DNA of 64,000 bases from Paenibacillus sp. Soil766 (lineage in GTDB: Bacteria; Bacillota; Bacilli; Paenibacillales; NBRC-103111), in NCBI RefSeq assembly GCF_001428105.1, contig NZ_LMSJ01000005.1, positions 124,001-188,000 on the forward strand, given 5' to 3'. Shown piece by piece: positions 17,642-27,025 of this stretch (within the stretch, counting starts at the first letter, position 1; the number at the start of each line of letters is the position of its first letter). Both the position numbers and the translations under genes were made by a program. The notes under the pieces are model-generated. The model saw nothing but the letters and a program-made list of their open reading frames with translations. It did not search any database and had not been told where the DNA came from.

Positions 17642-19689
17642 CGCGTACGCCTAAAGGCATTCAGCTTATTTTGCAAAACAAGGGTGAACAGTCCCCTCAT
17701 TTCTCAGGATATTTGAATGAGATGCTGAGCTTTTCCACTGGAAGACCGTGGCGTTCAGATTTTGTAGGGTTAGAGGGTGTGCAAATCACTGCTGGACCCA
17801 ACTTGATTCGGTTTCGCGGAACCTTGAAAGCGTTAACGTTCACGATGGAGTTAACCTTCGATGAGCATCATTTACTGAAAATAAATGCGACTTGGGAAAA
17901 TCTGACGCATGTGATCCTGCGTGATGTTGCGATAGGACTTCAATTCACACTGCCAAAGATGAGCGATGAAATGATTACAATTCCTCATATCATTTACAAC
18001 AACAATCCTTCCTCAGATCCGAGTCGTGTTGTTCCGCGACTTGGATTAGGTAAAGATAAAGGTTTAATATGCGAGGAACATCGATTACCGATCCCTTGTG
18101 TAAATGTGGCGTGGAACGAAGCTGCAGAAGCTCGCTTTTTCTCTTTGTTTTCGGTACCTGCGTACAAGGAAACAGCGGATGGCGTTGTGCACTACGGGTC
18201 ACTTGGGGCGGTTCAAGAGGAACAGAGGACGATTCTGGCTGCCATGAGCGGTGTTCTGATGTTTAATGGTGAGAAAGACATGTATTATGTCGGTAAAAAC
18301 AAAACGGCACCTTACCTCGACGGTTATTTGGACTTCATTTCCGGGTTTTCTTTAACGAAAGAATACGCGCTTGATTGGGGATCTGTCGCTCATCCTGGTC
18401 ATGGTTTTCGCGAAATTGTTCGCAAAAGTTTGGAGCTGTATGCGCCGAAAGGGGCAAATCCGCATTCGCTCGAAGAGATGATCCAGTTGAAGAAGAATGC
18501 TATGGATGATAGATGGAGAACAAATGAACTTGGCGCCGCGGGATACGTGAAATTTACGGATTCGAATGAGTTCGGTAACGCCTCTAAACGTCCGCTTCAC
18601 TATATGTACGGGTGGACTGGACAATGCTTGAAGCTGGCATGGTGCGACGCCAAGCTAGGTTTCATGCACAAAGAGGAAGAACGAATCTCACGTTGTGTGC
18701 AGGCCACCCATTTTTATTTGCGCGGAAGCCGGACTGAGATTCCCGGAATAAGACACAGTTCTTACCGAGTAGAGGATGGGCAATGGGATGACTTCAACTG
18801 GAATAAGCAGACTGTTGTCTCTAGCCGAGCTCTCGGGGAAAGTATATCCGATTTGGCGGAAATCATCCTTTTGTTTAGGGAAATGGGTAGAGAAGTGCCA
18901 GATTCTTGGGTGGAGGCTCTTGAAGAATCGAGTGACTTCTTCCTTAGCGCCGCCCTGCCGTCAGGTATTTATCCGGCAGCCTGGCTGCCCGATGGCCGTT
19001 CGGCGGAAGATAGGATTACAGCAGCCGGACTGCCTTGTCTGATCGCTGTTGTAACGGCTTACCGTGTCACAGGTAAAATCAAGTATTTGAAGGCAGCTGA
19101 GCAGATGATGCAGTGTTATTACGAGCAGCATGCCATGACATTTGAACGACCATTTGCTCGTTCTACGCTCGATGCGAACTGCGAGGATAAGGAAGCTGGC
19201 ATGTACTTCTTTCTGGCTGCTTATGAATTGTTTGTGATTACCAATGATGAGCGTTATTGTGAATGGGCCGAAATATCGGCGGATTGGCTCCTTACTTTTG
19301 TATATATGTGGAACCCGGTGTTTGATCGGGGATCACAGTTCAGGAACATGGGATTTACTGCCACAGGCTGGCCGGGAGTCAGTGTGCAAAATCATCATCT
19401 TGACGTTTTCTTCCCGACCTTCGAATTCTGGCGTTTCGGTCAGTTAACTGGGAAGACGCAATATGAGCAATTAGGACGAATGGTGTTCAATGCAATGGGG
19501 CAGGGAATATGTACAAAGCCCGGAGAATGGAATTTTACCATTGTTGGCGAACAGGGGGAAGGGTTTTTCCAAACCTACTGGCATCACCGGGGTCACAGCA
19601 ATAAATGGAACCCATCCTGGGTGACAGCGCTTGTCCTGCATAATGGTTTGCGGTTCCAAGATGCTATGAAACTGGAGGTGAACCTATGA
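17596..19689 (+). CDS. Unrecognised 697-residue protein, candidate (alpha/alpha)-barrel glycosidase
   Basis: I do not recognise the family. The first ~270 residues are beta-rich (MELTFDEHHLLKINATWENLTH), like the N-terminal super-sandwich of six-hairpin glycosidases and lyases. Residues ~290-690 are helix pairs typical of an (alpha/alpha)6 toroid (SGIYPAAWLPDGRS, TAAGLPCLIAVVTAYRVTGK, ATGWPGVSVQNHHLDVFFPTFEFW). No signal peptide. AGGAGGGG is 7 bp before ATG 17596, inside the GH2 gene's last 46 bp, and the stop overlaps the GH42 start as ATGA, so it is tightly coupled to two glycosidases. Likely a new or little-studied carbohydrate-active enzyme; catalytic residues cannot be assigned. Confidence 0.72.
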   Translation: MYTIVSRDKQKRAAITRTPKGIQLILQNKGEQSPHFSGYLNEMLSFSTGRPWRSDFVGLEGVQITAGPNLIRFRGTLKALTFTMELTFDEHHLLKINATWENLTHVILRDVAIGLQFTLPKMSDEMITIPHIIYNNNPSSDPSRVVPRLGLGKDKGLICEEHRLPIPCVNVAWNEAAEARFFSLFSVPAYKETADGVVHYGSLGAVQEEQRTILAAMSGVLMFNGEKDMYYVGKNKTAPYLDGYLDFISGFSLTKEYALDWGSVAHPGHGFREIVRKSLELYAPKGANPHSLEEMIQLKKNAMDDRWRTNELGAAGYVKFTDSNEFGNASKRPLHYMYGWTGQCLKLAWCDAKLGFMHKEEERISRCVQATHFYLRGSRTEIPGIRHSSYRVEDGQWDDFNWNKQTVVSSRALGESISDLAEIILLFREMGREVPDSWVEALEESSDFFLSAALPSGIYPAAWLPDGRSAEDRITAAGLPCLIAVVTAYRVTGKIKYLKAAEQMMQCYYEQHAMTFERPFARSTLDANCEDKEAGMYFFLAAYELFVITNDERYCEWAEISADWLLTFVYMWNPVFDRGSQFRNMGFTATGWPGVSVQNHHLDVFFPTFEFWRFGQLTGKTQYEQLGRMVFNAMGQGICTKPGEWNFTIVGEQGEGFFQTYWHHRGHSNKWNPSWVTALVLHNGLRFQDAMKLEVNL

Positions 19690-21725
19690 TCAGCCGCAAG
19701 TTCCGAAAAATAGTATTTGGCGGTGATTATAACCCCGAACAGTTTCCGAAGGAAATATGGGAGGAAGATATGCGGCTGTTTCAATTAGCCGGTATCGACA
19801 TCGCAACACTCAATGTTTTCTCTTGGTCCTTGAACCAACCAGATGAGGAGATTTACCGATTCGATTGGCTGGATGAAGTGATGGATATGCTGCATGCCAA
19901 TGGCGTTCAAGTATGCATGGGAACAAGTACGGCTGCTCATCCGGCTTGGATGGCGCGGAAATATCCGGATATTCTAACCGTGACCTCTGATGGGAAAAAA
20001 AGAACATACGGCAGAAGACATAATTCTTGCCCGAACAGCCCGACCTTCCGTCATTTTGCCGGAATCATGGCAAGGAAGTTGGCCGAAAGATACAAAAATC
20101 ATCCGGCTTTGCTACTCTGGCACGTAAACAATGAAATAGGTAATCGCTGCTACTGCCATAATTGCGAGAAAGCGTTTCGAGATTGGTTGAAAATACGTTA
20201 CGGCACTTTGGAGCATTTAAATCTAGCATGGTATACCCGCTTCTGGGGACATACATTTTACGATTGGGATGAAATTGTACTCCCTAGCGCGCTAAGCGAG
20301 GGTTTGTCAGGCGGAAATTCCGATCAAACGGCTTTTCAAGGCATTACGCTTGATTATTACCGATTTAACTCCGATAGCTGGCTAGATTGTTATCTGATCG
20401 AATACAATGCCATCAAAGCTGAGATACCCGATGCGATTGTGACGACTAATTTCCAAGGAAACGGGACTTACAAGCCGCTTGATTATTTCAAATGGGCGCC
20501 CCACTTAGACATTGCAGCGCTGGACATCTATACCGAGAATCATACACCGGAAAGCTATATGGCACTCCGATACGATCTCATGCGCGGATTGAAAGACGGA
20601 GCACCCTTTATGTTAATGGAGCAAAGTCCTAGTGTAATTAACTGGAAAACCGTGAATCCCGTCAAGCGCCCAGATGTCATGCGGCTCAGGAGCTATCAGG
20701 CAGTTGCCCGAGGTGCGGAATCCATTATGTTTTTTCAATTGCGGCGCTCCCTTGGCGCGTATGAGAAATTCCATGGAGCTGTCATTGATCACGCAGGTCA
20801 CGAGAACACACGAGTTTTCAAGGAATGTGCGGAGCTCGGAAAGGAATTACAGCAATTAGGCGATCGTCTATTGGATTCGCGAGTGAAGAGCAGAGTCGGT
20901 CTCTTGTTTGACTGGGATAATTGGTGGTCTGTAGAACTTGGTGGTGGACCATCTGCTCATATCAAGTACTTAGATCAAATTCAAAAATATTATGATGCGT
21001 TTTACGAGAATCATATTCAAGTCGATTTCATCCATGTAGATACGGAATTAAGTCAATACGATTTGATACTGGCCCCATTGCTCTATATGGTAAAACCAGG
21101 GTACGCGCAAAAGCTGGAACATTTTGTAGCGAGTGGCGGGACGTTTGTGACCTCTTTTTACAGCGGGATCGTGAACGAAAACGATTTGGTTACACCCGGT
21201 GGTTATCCAGGTGAACTGCGTAAGCTTCTAGGCATCTGGGTAGAAGAAATCGATCCTCTTTTTCCGGACCAAAGAAATGGTATGGTCATGAAACAGAAGT
21301 TTGGACAGCTTCAAGCATCGTATGAATGCGGTTTAGTATGCGAAATTGTTCATCTGGAAGGAGCGGAATCGCTCGCAGAATTTGACCGTGATTTCTACCG
21401 TGGATCACCGTGCGTGACCTATCATCATTTCGGAAAGGGCGAGGCATGGTATGCTGCTACAGACCCGAGTCGAGAATTTATGCAGCAATGGATCAAGGCT
21501 TTGTGTGAACGGAAAGGGATTTCTAAGTTGTACGACGCACCGCCGGGAGTTGAGGTTACGCAGCGCGAGAAAGACGGAGATCGCTTTACTTTTGTAATGA
21601 ACCACACCGAACAAATTCAAAAAATGAATGTAGGCAGCAGCGTTCAGAAGGAGCTGCTGAGCGATCTAATCATCAGCGGTGATATTGAGCTAGAGCCCAA
21701 GAGTATCCTGATCTTGCAGGCGTAA
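19686..21725 (+). CDS. GH42 beta-galactosidase
   Basis: A 679-residue cytoplasmic enzyme with the full GH42 plan: a TIM barrel beginning FGGDYNPEQFP, acid/base E150 in HVNNEIG, nucleophile E312 in LMEQSPSVINW, and the structural zinc ligands C115, C155, C157 and C160 (NSCPNS, CYCHNC). A GATase-like trimerisation domain follows (YDLILAPLLYMVKPGYAQKL), then a C-terminal beta domain. GH42 enzymes release galactose from beta-1,4/1,3/1,6-galacto-oligosaccharides, including galactan side chains of pectin. It starts by ATGA overlap with the preceding gene, with GGAGGTG upstream. Confidence 0.95.
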   Translation: MISRKFRKIVFGGDYNPEQFPKEIWEEDMRLFQLAGIDIATLNVFSWSLNQPDEEIYRFDWLDEVMDMLHANGVQVCMGTSTAAHPAWMARKYPDILTVTSDGKKRTYGRRHNSCPNSPTFRHFAGIMARKLAERYKNHPALLLWHVNNEIGNRCYCHNCEKAFRDWLKIRYGTLEHLNLAWYTRFWGHTFYDWDEIVLPSALSEGLSGGNSDQTAFQGITLDYYRFNSDSWLDCYLIEYNAIKAEIPDAIVTTNFQGNGTYKPLDYFKWAPHLDIAALDIYTENHTPESYMALRYDLMRGLKDGAPFMLMEQSPSVINWKTVNPVKRPDVMRLRSYQAVARGAESIMFFQLRRSLGAYEKFHGAVIDHAGHENTRVFKECAELGKELQQLGDRLLDSRVKSRVGLLFDWDNWWSVELGGGPSAHIKYLDQIQKYYDAFYENHIQVDFIHVDTELSQYDLILAPLLYMVKPGYAQKLEHFVASGGTFVTSFYSGIVNENDLVTPGGYPGELRKLLGIWVEEIDPLFPDQRNGMVMKQKFGQLQASYECGLVCEIVHLEGAESLAEFDRDFYRGSPCVTYHHFGKGEAWYAATDPSREFMQQWIKALCERKGISKLYDAPPGVEVTQREKDGDRFTFVMNHTEQIQKMNVGSSVQKELLSDLIISGDIELEPKSILILQA

Positions 21726-21782
21726 AATGCCTAGAAGATGACCATGGTACAGAGGTGGTTTCAGAGAAGGAGGCGGATGCCG

Positions 21783-24700
21783 ATGGAAGTAAGCGAACAG
21801 TTACGCCATAAATTCGACCATCCATCGGTCGAATGCAGGTCGGTGCCATTCTGGGCTTGGAATGATGAATTGCAAGAAGGTGAGCTGGTTCGTCAAGTGA
21901 ACCAGATGAAGGAGCAGGGAATGGGCGGATTTTTCATCCACTCTCGCGATGGATTGGAAACCGATTACATGGGTCGCGAGTGGATGGCATACATCCGGAA
22001 AACTGTGCAAACAGCCGGAGAACTCGGCATGCAGGTGTGGTTGTACGACGAGGACCGCTGGCCTTCCGGGTTTGCCGGCGGACTTGTGCAGGACAGAGGC
22101 GGGGACGCTTTCCGTGCCAAAGGTTTGACGATGGAGGTATGCCAGCAAATCGGCTCGCAGGATTTGACAGATAGCGTGGCGCTGTTTAAGGCTGTCATCG
22201 ACGAAAGAAACTTGGTTCGCTGCGAAAGACTGCATGATGGCGTATATATCGCGTTGAATGCGGATGAAGTCTTACTGGTCTTTCGCGTAGAAATTTCTGA
22301 GCGCAGTGCTTGGTTCAACAACGAAGCGCCGCCTGATAACTTGAATCCGGAGACAGTTCAGGCCTTTATTGACATCACTTATGAAGCCTACAAGAAAGAG
22401 GTAGGGGACCATTTTGGCAAAACGATTCGCGGCGTATTTACGGATGAACCTAGCGTGCACGACAGCCACTGTAAGTTTACTCCTGGCCGCGGTTGGCTCC
22501 CGTGGAGCCTAACATTTCCTGACTTTTTCCGAGAAAGACGGGGTTATGATCTCTTGGATGTAATCCCCTACATGTACTTCAATGGCGAGTATTCCTCGCA
22601 AGCGCGTCATGATTACTGGTGGACGCTCACCGAACGATTCAGCGAATCGTACTCCAAGCAACTGGGTGAATGGTGCGAGAATAACGGCATCGACTTCACT
22701 GGTCATTTTCTTTGGGAAAATAATATGGGCACTGCCACCCGCGTCTGTGGAGCCATTATGCCTAACTACAGGTATCAGCAGGTTCCGGGAATCGATATGT
22801 TAAACGAGCAGACGAACGAATACATCACGGTTAAGCAATGCACAAGCGTAGCGAATCAATACGGTAGAAAGTTCGTTCTCTCCGAAACGTATGGATGCAC
22901 CGGTTGGGCGTTCACCTTCGAGGGACAAAAATGGGTGGGAGATTTTCAATATGTGCTCGGTGTCAATATGAGGTCGCAGCATTTGACGCTTTATTCGATC
23001 AAAGGGTGCAGGAAGAGGGATTATCCTCCTGTATTCAACTACAATACGAGCTGGTGGAAGTACAATCATGTGGTGGAAAATTATTTTGCCAGATTAGCTT
23101 CAGTTTTGACGGAAGGCAGGCCAATTCGCGATGTGCTTGTCCTGCATCCTTCTTCCACCGCGTGGAGTATGGTTGGGACAGGTCCTTACGGTTTCCCTGC
23201 CCGCGGGAAAGATAGGGATGTCTCCGCAACGAATACATTTGGTCATGAATTTAACGCTTTTCTAGGCAAACTACTCAGTGCGCACTATGATTTCGATCTC
23301 GGCGATGAAACGATTTTGGCGGAAACAGGGGACATACACGGGGATAACCTAGCTGTGAATCTAGTGACATATCGTATCGTCGTCATTCCAGTTATACGGA
23401 CGATGTTAAGCAGCACCTTTCGGCTTCTGTCAGCGTTCCTGGAGGCAGGGGGAAAAGTGATTGCTGTCGGACCACCTCCGACGATGATCGAGGGCAGACA
23501 ATCAGACCTGCTCTCTGAGCTATACGAGCATGTGAATATGACCGTCGTAGGTGACGTTGAAGATACAGTTTCGGCCCTGGGGGGCATTCTGCCACGGCGA
23601 GTCAGTTTGACGAACAGGCAATCAAAAGAAGCGCCTGAAATGTTATATATGTTAAGGGACATAGGCGATTGCCGAGCCTTGTTTGTCGTGAATAACGACC
23701 GCGCGGGTACACATCCTATAACCATTCGCATGGAAGGCGAAGGATGTGTGGAAGAATGGGATGCGCTGACAGGTGATGTGAAGGAGATAGAGATCGACAT
23801 CCGTGAAGGGTACGTTCATTTTGATACTGTGTTTGGTCCGGCAGATTCCAAGCTGTTTATCATGGATACGTCTAAATCTGCAGTTGTTCTACTAGCGGAA
23901 GAATCTCGCTGGAGGGCGGATGAGACTTCCTCGACGGTACGTGAACTTGGACCGATTTGCCATTTCACACGCACGATGCCTAACGTATTGACGCTGGACA
24001 CCTGCTCATATCGATTACGGGGTGGCGATTGGTCAGAAGAAACTGGTGTATGGCAAGCTCAAAGGGCAATTCGTGAAGCATTGGATATGAGACAGATTTA
24101 TTATAACGGCCTTGAGCAAAGGTATAAATGGATTGACGATCCTCATCCGCAGAACGGGACATCGGCAGCATTCCGATTCACCTTTCAAGTGTCGGATGTG
24201 CCGACTCAAGATGTGTATCTTGTTATAGAATCTGCGGCTTATTACGATATTGCGCTCAATGGTGAAACGGTTTCCAATTTTCCTGTAGGCTGGTTTCTCG
24301 ACCGAACGTTTGATAAGGTGATTCTTCCTGAATTGAAGCAAGGTGAGAATGAGCTGCTAATATCCTGTAAGTACCATAACCGTATGGAAGTGGAGGATAT
24401 GTACCTGATCGGTGATTTCGGTGTTGATGCCGACAGGAATGTTGTGACAGAGCCTGCTACATTGATATTCGGAGATTGGTGCAAGCAAGGATATGCTCAT
24501 TATTGCGGCAGTATCATCTACCATTTCGATGTCACTAGGGATAACCATTCAATGGCACGGACAGTGTTGGAGCTTGGTGAGTACTCCGCGGTAACGATTG
24601 AAGTTCGGGCAAACGGGCAAACGGCGGGGCATGTGCCTTGGCAGGCTGCCAACCGTGTCGACCTGACAGCGTATCTTAACGAGGGAGATAACCAAATTGA

Positions 24701-24872
24701 AATTGAAGTAATGGGAAGCCCGCGCAACATGCTCGGCCCATTTCACCAAATGTCTGGTGAACCATCGACGACCAATTGGGCCTCTTTCCGCAAAGAAGGC
24801 GACGGTTATACACCAGAATATAAGTTGCGTTCATACGGTTTGTTTGGACAGATCAAGCTGTACCGTATCTAA
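21783..24872 (+). CDS. GH106-like large glycoside hydrolase (alpha-L-rhamnosidase-like)
   Basis: About 1030 residues, no signal peptide. The N-terminus PFWAWNDELQEGELVRQVNQMKEQGMGGFFIH followed by WLYDEDRWPSGFAGG is characteristic of GH106 and its relatives. FTDEPSVHDS and SETYGCTGWAF supply further acid-bearing strand ends. The C-terminal ~300 residues are jelly-roll domains (YYDIALNGETVSNFPVGWF; LRSYGLFGQIKLYRI) as in GH2/GH106 enzymes. AAGGAGG at 21767-21773 favours ATG 21783 (9 bp) over upstream ATGs at 21738 and 21777. It probably removes an alpha-L-rhamnosyl-like residue from imported pectic oligosaccharide. The family placement is by motif; activity in this broad superfamily is not certain. 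Confidence 0.82.
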   Translation: MEVSEQLRHKFDHPSVECRSVPFWAWNDELQEGELVRQVNQMKEQGMGGFFIHSRDGLETDYMGREWMAYIRKTVQTAGELGMQVWLYDEDRWPSGFAGGLVQDRGGDAFRAKGLTMEVCQQIGSQDLTDSVALFKAVIDERNLVRCERLHDGVYIALNADEVLLVFRVEISERSAWFNNEAPPDNLNPETVQAFIDITYEAYKKEVGDHFGKTIRGVFTDEPSVHDSHCKFTPGRGWLPWSLTFPDFFRERRGYDLLDVIPYMYFNGEYSSQARHDYWWTLTERFSESYSKQLGEWCENNGIDFTGHFLWENNMGTATRVCGAIMPNYRYQQVPGIDMLNEQTNEYITVKQCTSVANQYGRKFVLSETYGCTGWAFTFEGQKWVGDFQYVLGVNMRSQHLTLYSIKGCRKRDYPPVFNYNTSWWKYNHVVENYFARLASVLTEGRPIRDVLVLHPSSTAWSMVGTGPYGFPARGKDRDVSATNTFGHEFNAFLGKLLSAHYDFDLGDETILAETGDIHGDNLAVNLVTYRIVVIPVIRTMLSSTFRLLSAFLEAGGKVIAVGPPPTMIEGRQSDLLSELYEHVNMTVVGDVEDTVSALGGILPRRVSLTNRQSKEAPEMLYMLRDIGDCRALFVVNNDRAGTHPITIRMEGEGCVEEWDALTGDVKEIEIDIREGYVHFDTVFGPADSKLFIMDTSKSAVVLLAEESRWRADETSSTVRELGPICHFTRTMPNVLTLDTCSYRLRGGDWSEETGVWQAQRAIREALDMRQIYYNGLEQRYKWIDDPHPQNGTSAAFRFTFQVSDVPTQDVYLVIESAAYYDIALNGETVSNFPVGWFLDRTFDKVILPELKQGENELLISCKYHNRMEVEDMYLIGDFGVDADRNVVTEPATLIFGDWCKQGYAHYCGSIIYHFDVTRDNHSMARTVLELGEYSAVTIEVRANGQTAGHVPWQAANRVDLTAYLNEGDNQIEIEVMGSPRNMLGPFHQMSGEPSTTNWASFRKEGDGYTPEYKLRSYGLFGQIKLYRI

Positions 24873-24904
24873 TGGAAGGAAGAGACAGAAATGGAGGTTT
24901 GAGC

Positions 24905-27025
24905 ATGAAAATAAGATGCCACAGGTGGAGGCTATTCCTTTCCTTGATCATCTTGTGCACGGTGCTGTTGCCAACAACTACACATGCCGAAGTGAAATAT
25001 AAGACTTATACGAAGGACAGTTACAATAATCAAATATGGCTTCAACCTGCCTACTTTCCGCTCGATGTAATCGGAGAGGATTTGTATACAACGGATCCTA
25101 AGCAGCCAACCGTTAAAATCCCTTCACCGCTTAGTAATCCGAAGGACATCTTTATCGATGCGAAGAACGAAGTCTACATTGTAGATACAGGGAACAACCG
25201 GATCGTTCATCTGACGGAAACAGGGAAACTGATTCGTTATTTAACGCTTAATGAAAGTCCTCTCATTAAGCCAGAAGGCATATTTGTCACCAAGGAAGGC
25301 GATATCTACATTGCAGACACGGGAAACAAAAGGGTCGTAAAGCTGGATAAAACCGGTAAGCTGCAAATGGAATTTAAACGACCGGAATCCAAATACATCC
25401 CGGCAACATTCGTCTACGATCCAGCCAAAGTGATGGTAGACGAACGGGGATTCATGTATATCGTGGTACATGGAGGTTACGAGGGGATCGTTCTGCTTGA
25501 TCCAAAGGGCAAATTTCAGGGCTTTTTCGGAGCAAACAAAACGGCACTATCCCCGCTAGACGCTATCAAGCGCATGTTGTACACCAAAAAAATGTACGCC
25601 AATGAAGTCGCAAAGAGACCAGAGACGATTAACAGTGTCGCTACGGATAAAAATGGCTATATCTATACGGTCACTGGCGGTATGACCAAGAGCGACCAAT
25701 TAAAGAAATTAAATATTAAAGGGAACAACTTACTTCGCAGCGGCAATAAAAATTTCGGCGAAGTCGTTCCCGGGGATGTGCCGATAGGGCCGGTAACTTC
25801 AGGTCCGCAGCTGATTGATGTGGCCGTTGATCAAAGCGGCAACATGATCGTAGTGGATCAGCAATTTAAATATATTAGTCATTATGATGCGTCAGGTCGT
25901 TTGTTGTACTTTTGGGGGGGCATTTCAGCAGTCGGCTCGTCCCAAGTCGGCCTCTTGAAAAGTCCTGTTGCGCTTGATGTGAACAGTAAGAATGAATTAT
26001 ACGTATTGGATGACCAGGAGAATATCGTTCAAGTGTTTCGCTTATCGGAATTTGGTCAAAAGGTAGATCAAGCGAACCAACAGACGCTTGCTGGGTTATA
26101 TCAAGATAGTGAAAAATCCTGGCAGGAAGTCCTTCGAATGAATGCGCAATTTACACCCGCCATCATGGGATTAGCCCAAGCGGCATTTACAAAGGAACAG
26201 TATCCTGATGCGTTAAGACTATTTAAGGAGGCAGGGAATCAGGAAGGGTACTCGGACGCCTTTTGGCAAATTAGAATGAGTTGGCTGCAACAAAACTTCT
26301 CTTGGATTGCCAGCTTATTTTTTTTCAGCGGACTATTGTACGTGCTGCTTAGTAAATGGACCTTTACAAGAAGGCTTAGTGATAACTGGCGCAATAGGCA
26401 GCGGATACAAACTAGCTTTTTTATGAATTTTAAGCATGTCTTTTACATGATGAAACATCCGATTGATGGTTTTATCGCGATAAGGTATGAAGGTAAAGGC
26501 AGCTATTTGAGTGCGATTATCATCTTAGCTTGCGTATATGCGTCACTAGTGATCAAGCGGCTTGTCACCAGTTTTTCATTTAATGCTTCGACTCATGTTG
26601 ATATTTACTCGATATTTACACAATTTTTCACAGTATGGATTGCGTGGGTCATTTCGAACTATCTCGTTAGCTCCATATACCGAGGAGAGGGAAGGTTTAG
26701 AGATATCTTTATCGCCAGCGCATATGCGCTCATACCGTACATCATAATTGGCATACCCCTTGCCTTTATTTCGAACGTCATGACGATGTCGGAATCCACC
26801 ATTTATCATTATGTAGAACAAGGGATGATTGTATGGATCGGTTTATTGATCTTTTGGAAAATCCAATGGATTCATAATTACAGTGTAGGAGAAACACTAT
26901 TAAACATCTTGTTTACGCTTTGCACCATGCTGGTCATTGGCGTTCTCCTCTTTCTTACAGCCGGACTGACCAATGATTTGGTATCGTTAATCTTAGAAAT
27001 GTATCAGGAGGCGATCTTGAGATGA
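24905..27025 (+). CDS. NHL-repeat/YIP1-domain membrane protein
   Basis: About 706 residues: signal peptide (ending THA-EVKY), an exported beta-propeller of NHL repeats (residues ~85-390; two clear copies at NEVYIVDTGNNRIVHL and GDIYIADTGNKRVVKL), a short TPR-like stretch, a membrane span near 462-482 (IASLFFFSGLLYVLLS), a cytoplasmic loop and a C-terminal Yip1-type multi-span domain (~500-690). Such proteins sit beside DUF5696 proteins and sugar permeases in Paenibacillus-type loci. It may sense or hold extracellular glycan at the transporter; this is inference. ATG 24905 with GGAGG upstream is preferred over 24872, which overlaps the GH106-like stop. Ends with ATGA overlap into the next gene. 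Confidence 0.82.
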   Translation: MKIRCHRWRLFLSLIILCTVLLPTTTHAEVKYKTYTKDSYNNQIWLQPAYFPLDVIGEDLYTTDPKQPTVKIPSPLSNPKDIFIDAKNEVYIVDTGNNRIVHLTETGKLIRYLTLNESPLIKPEGIFVTKEGDIYIADTGNKRVVKLDKTGKLQMEFKRPESKYIPATFVYDPAKVMVDERGFMYIVVHGGYEGIVLLDPKGKFQGFFGANKTALSPLDAIKRMLYTKKMYANEVAKRPETINSVATDKNGYIYTVTGGMTKSDQLKKLNIKGNNLLRSGNKNFGEVVPGDVPIGPVTSGPQLIDVAVDQSGNMIVVDQQFKYISHYDASGRLLYFWGGISAVGSSQVGLLKSPVALDVNSKNELYVLDDQENIVQVFRLSEFGQKVDQANQQTLAGLYQDSEKSWQEVLRMNAQFTPAIMGLAQAAFTKEQYPDALRLFKEAGNQEGYSDAFWQIRMSWLQQNFSWIASLFFFSGLLYVLLSKWTFTRRLSDNWRNRQRIQTSFFMNFKHVFYMMKHPIDGFIAIRYEGKGSYLSAIIILACVYASLVIKRLVTSFSFNASTHVDIYSIFTQFFTVWIAWVISNYLVSSIYRGEGRFRDIFIASAYALIPYIIIGIPLAFISNVMTMSESTIYHYVEQGMIVWIGLLIFWKIQWIHNYSVGETLLNILFTLCTMLVIGVLLFLTAGLTNDLVSLILEMYQEAILR

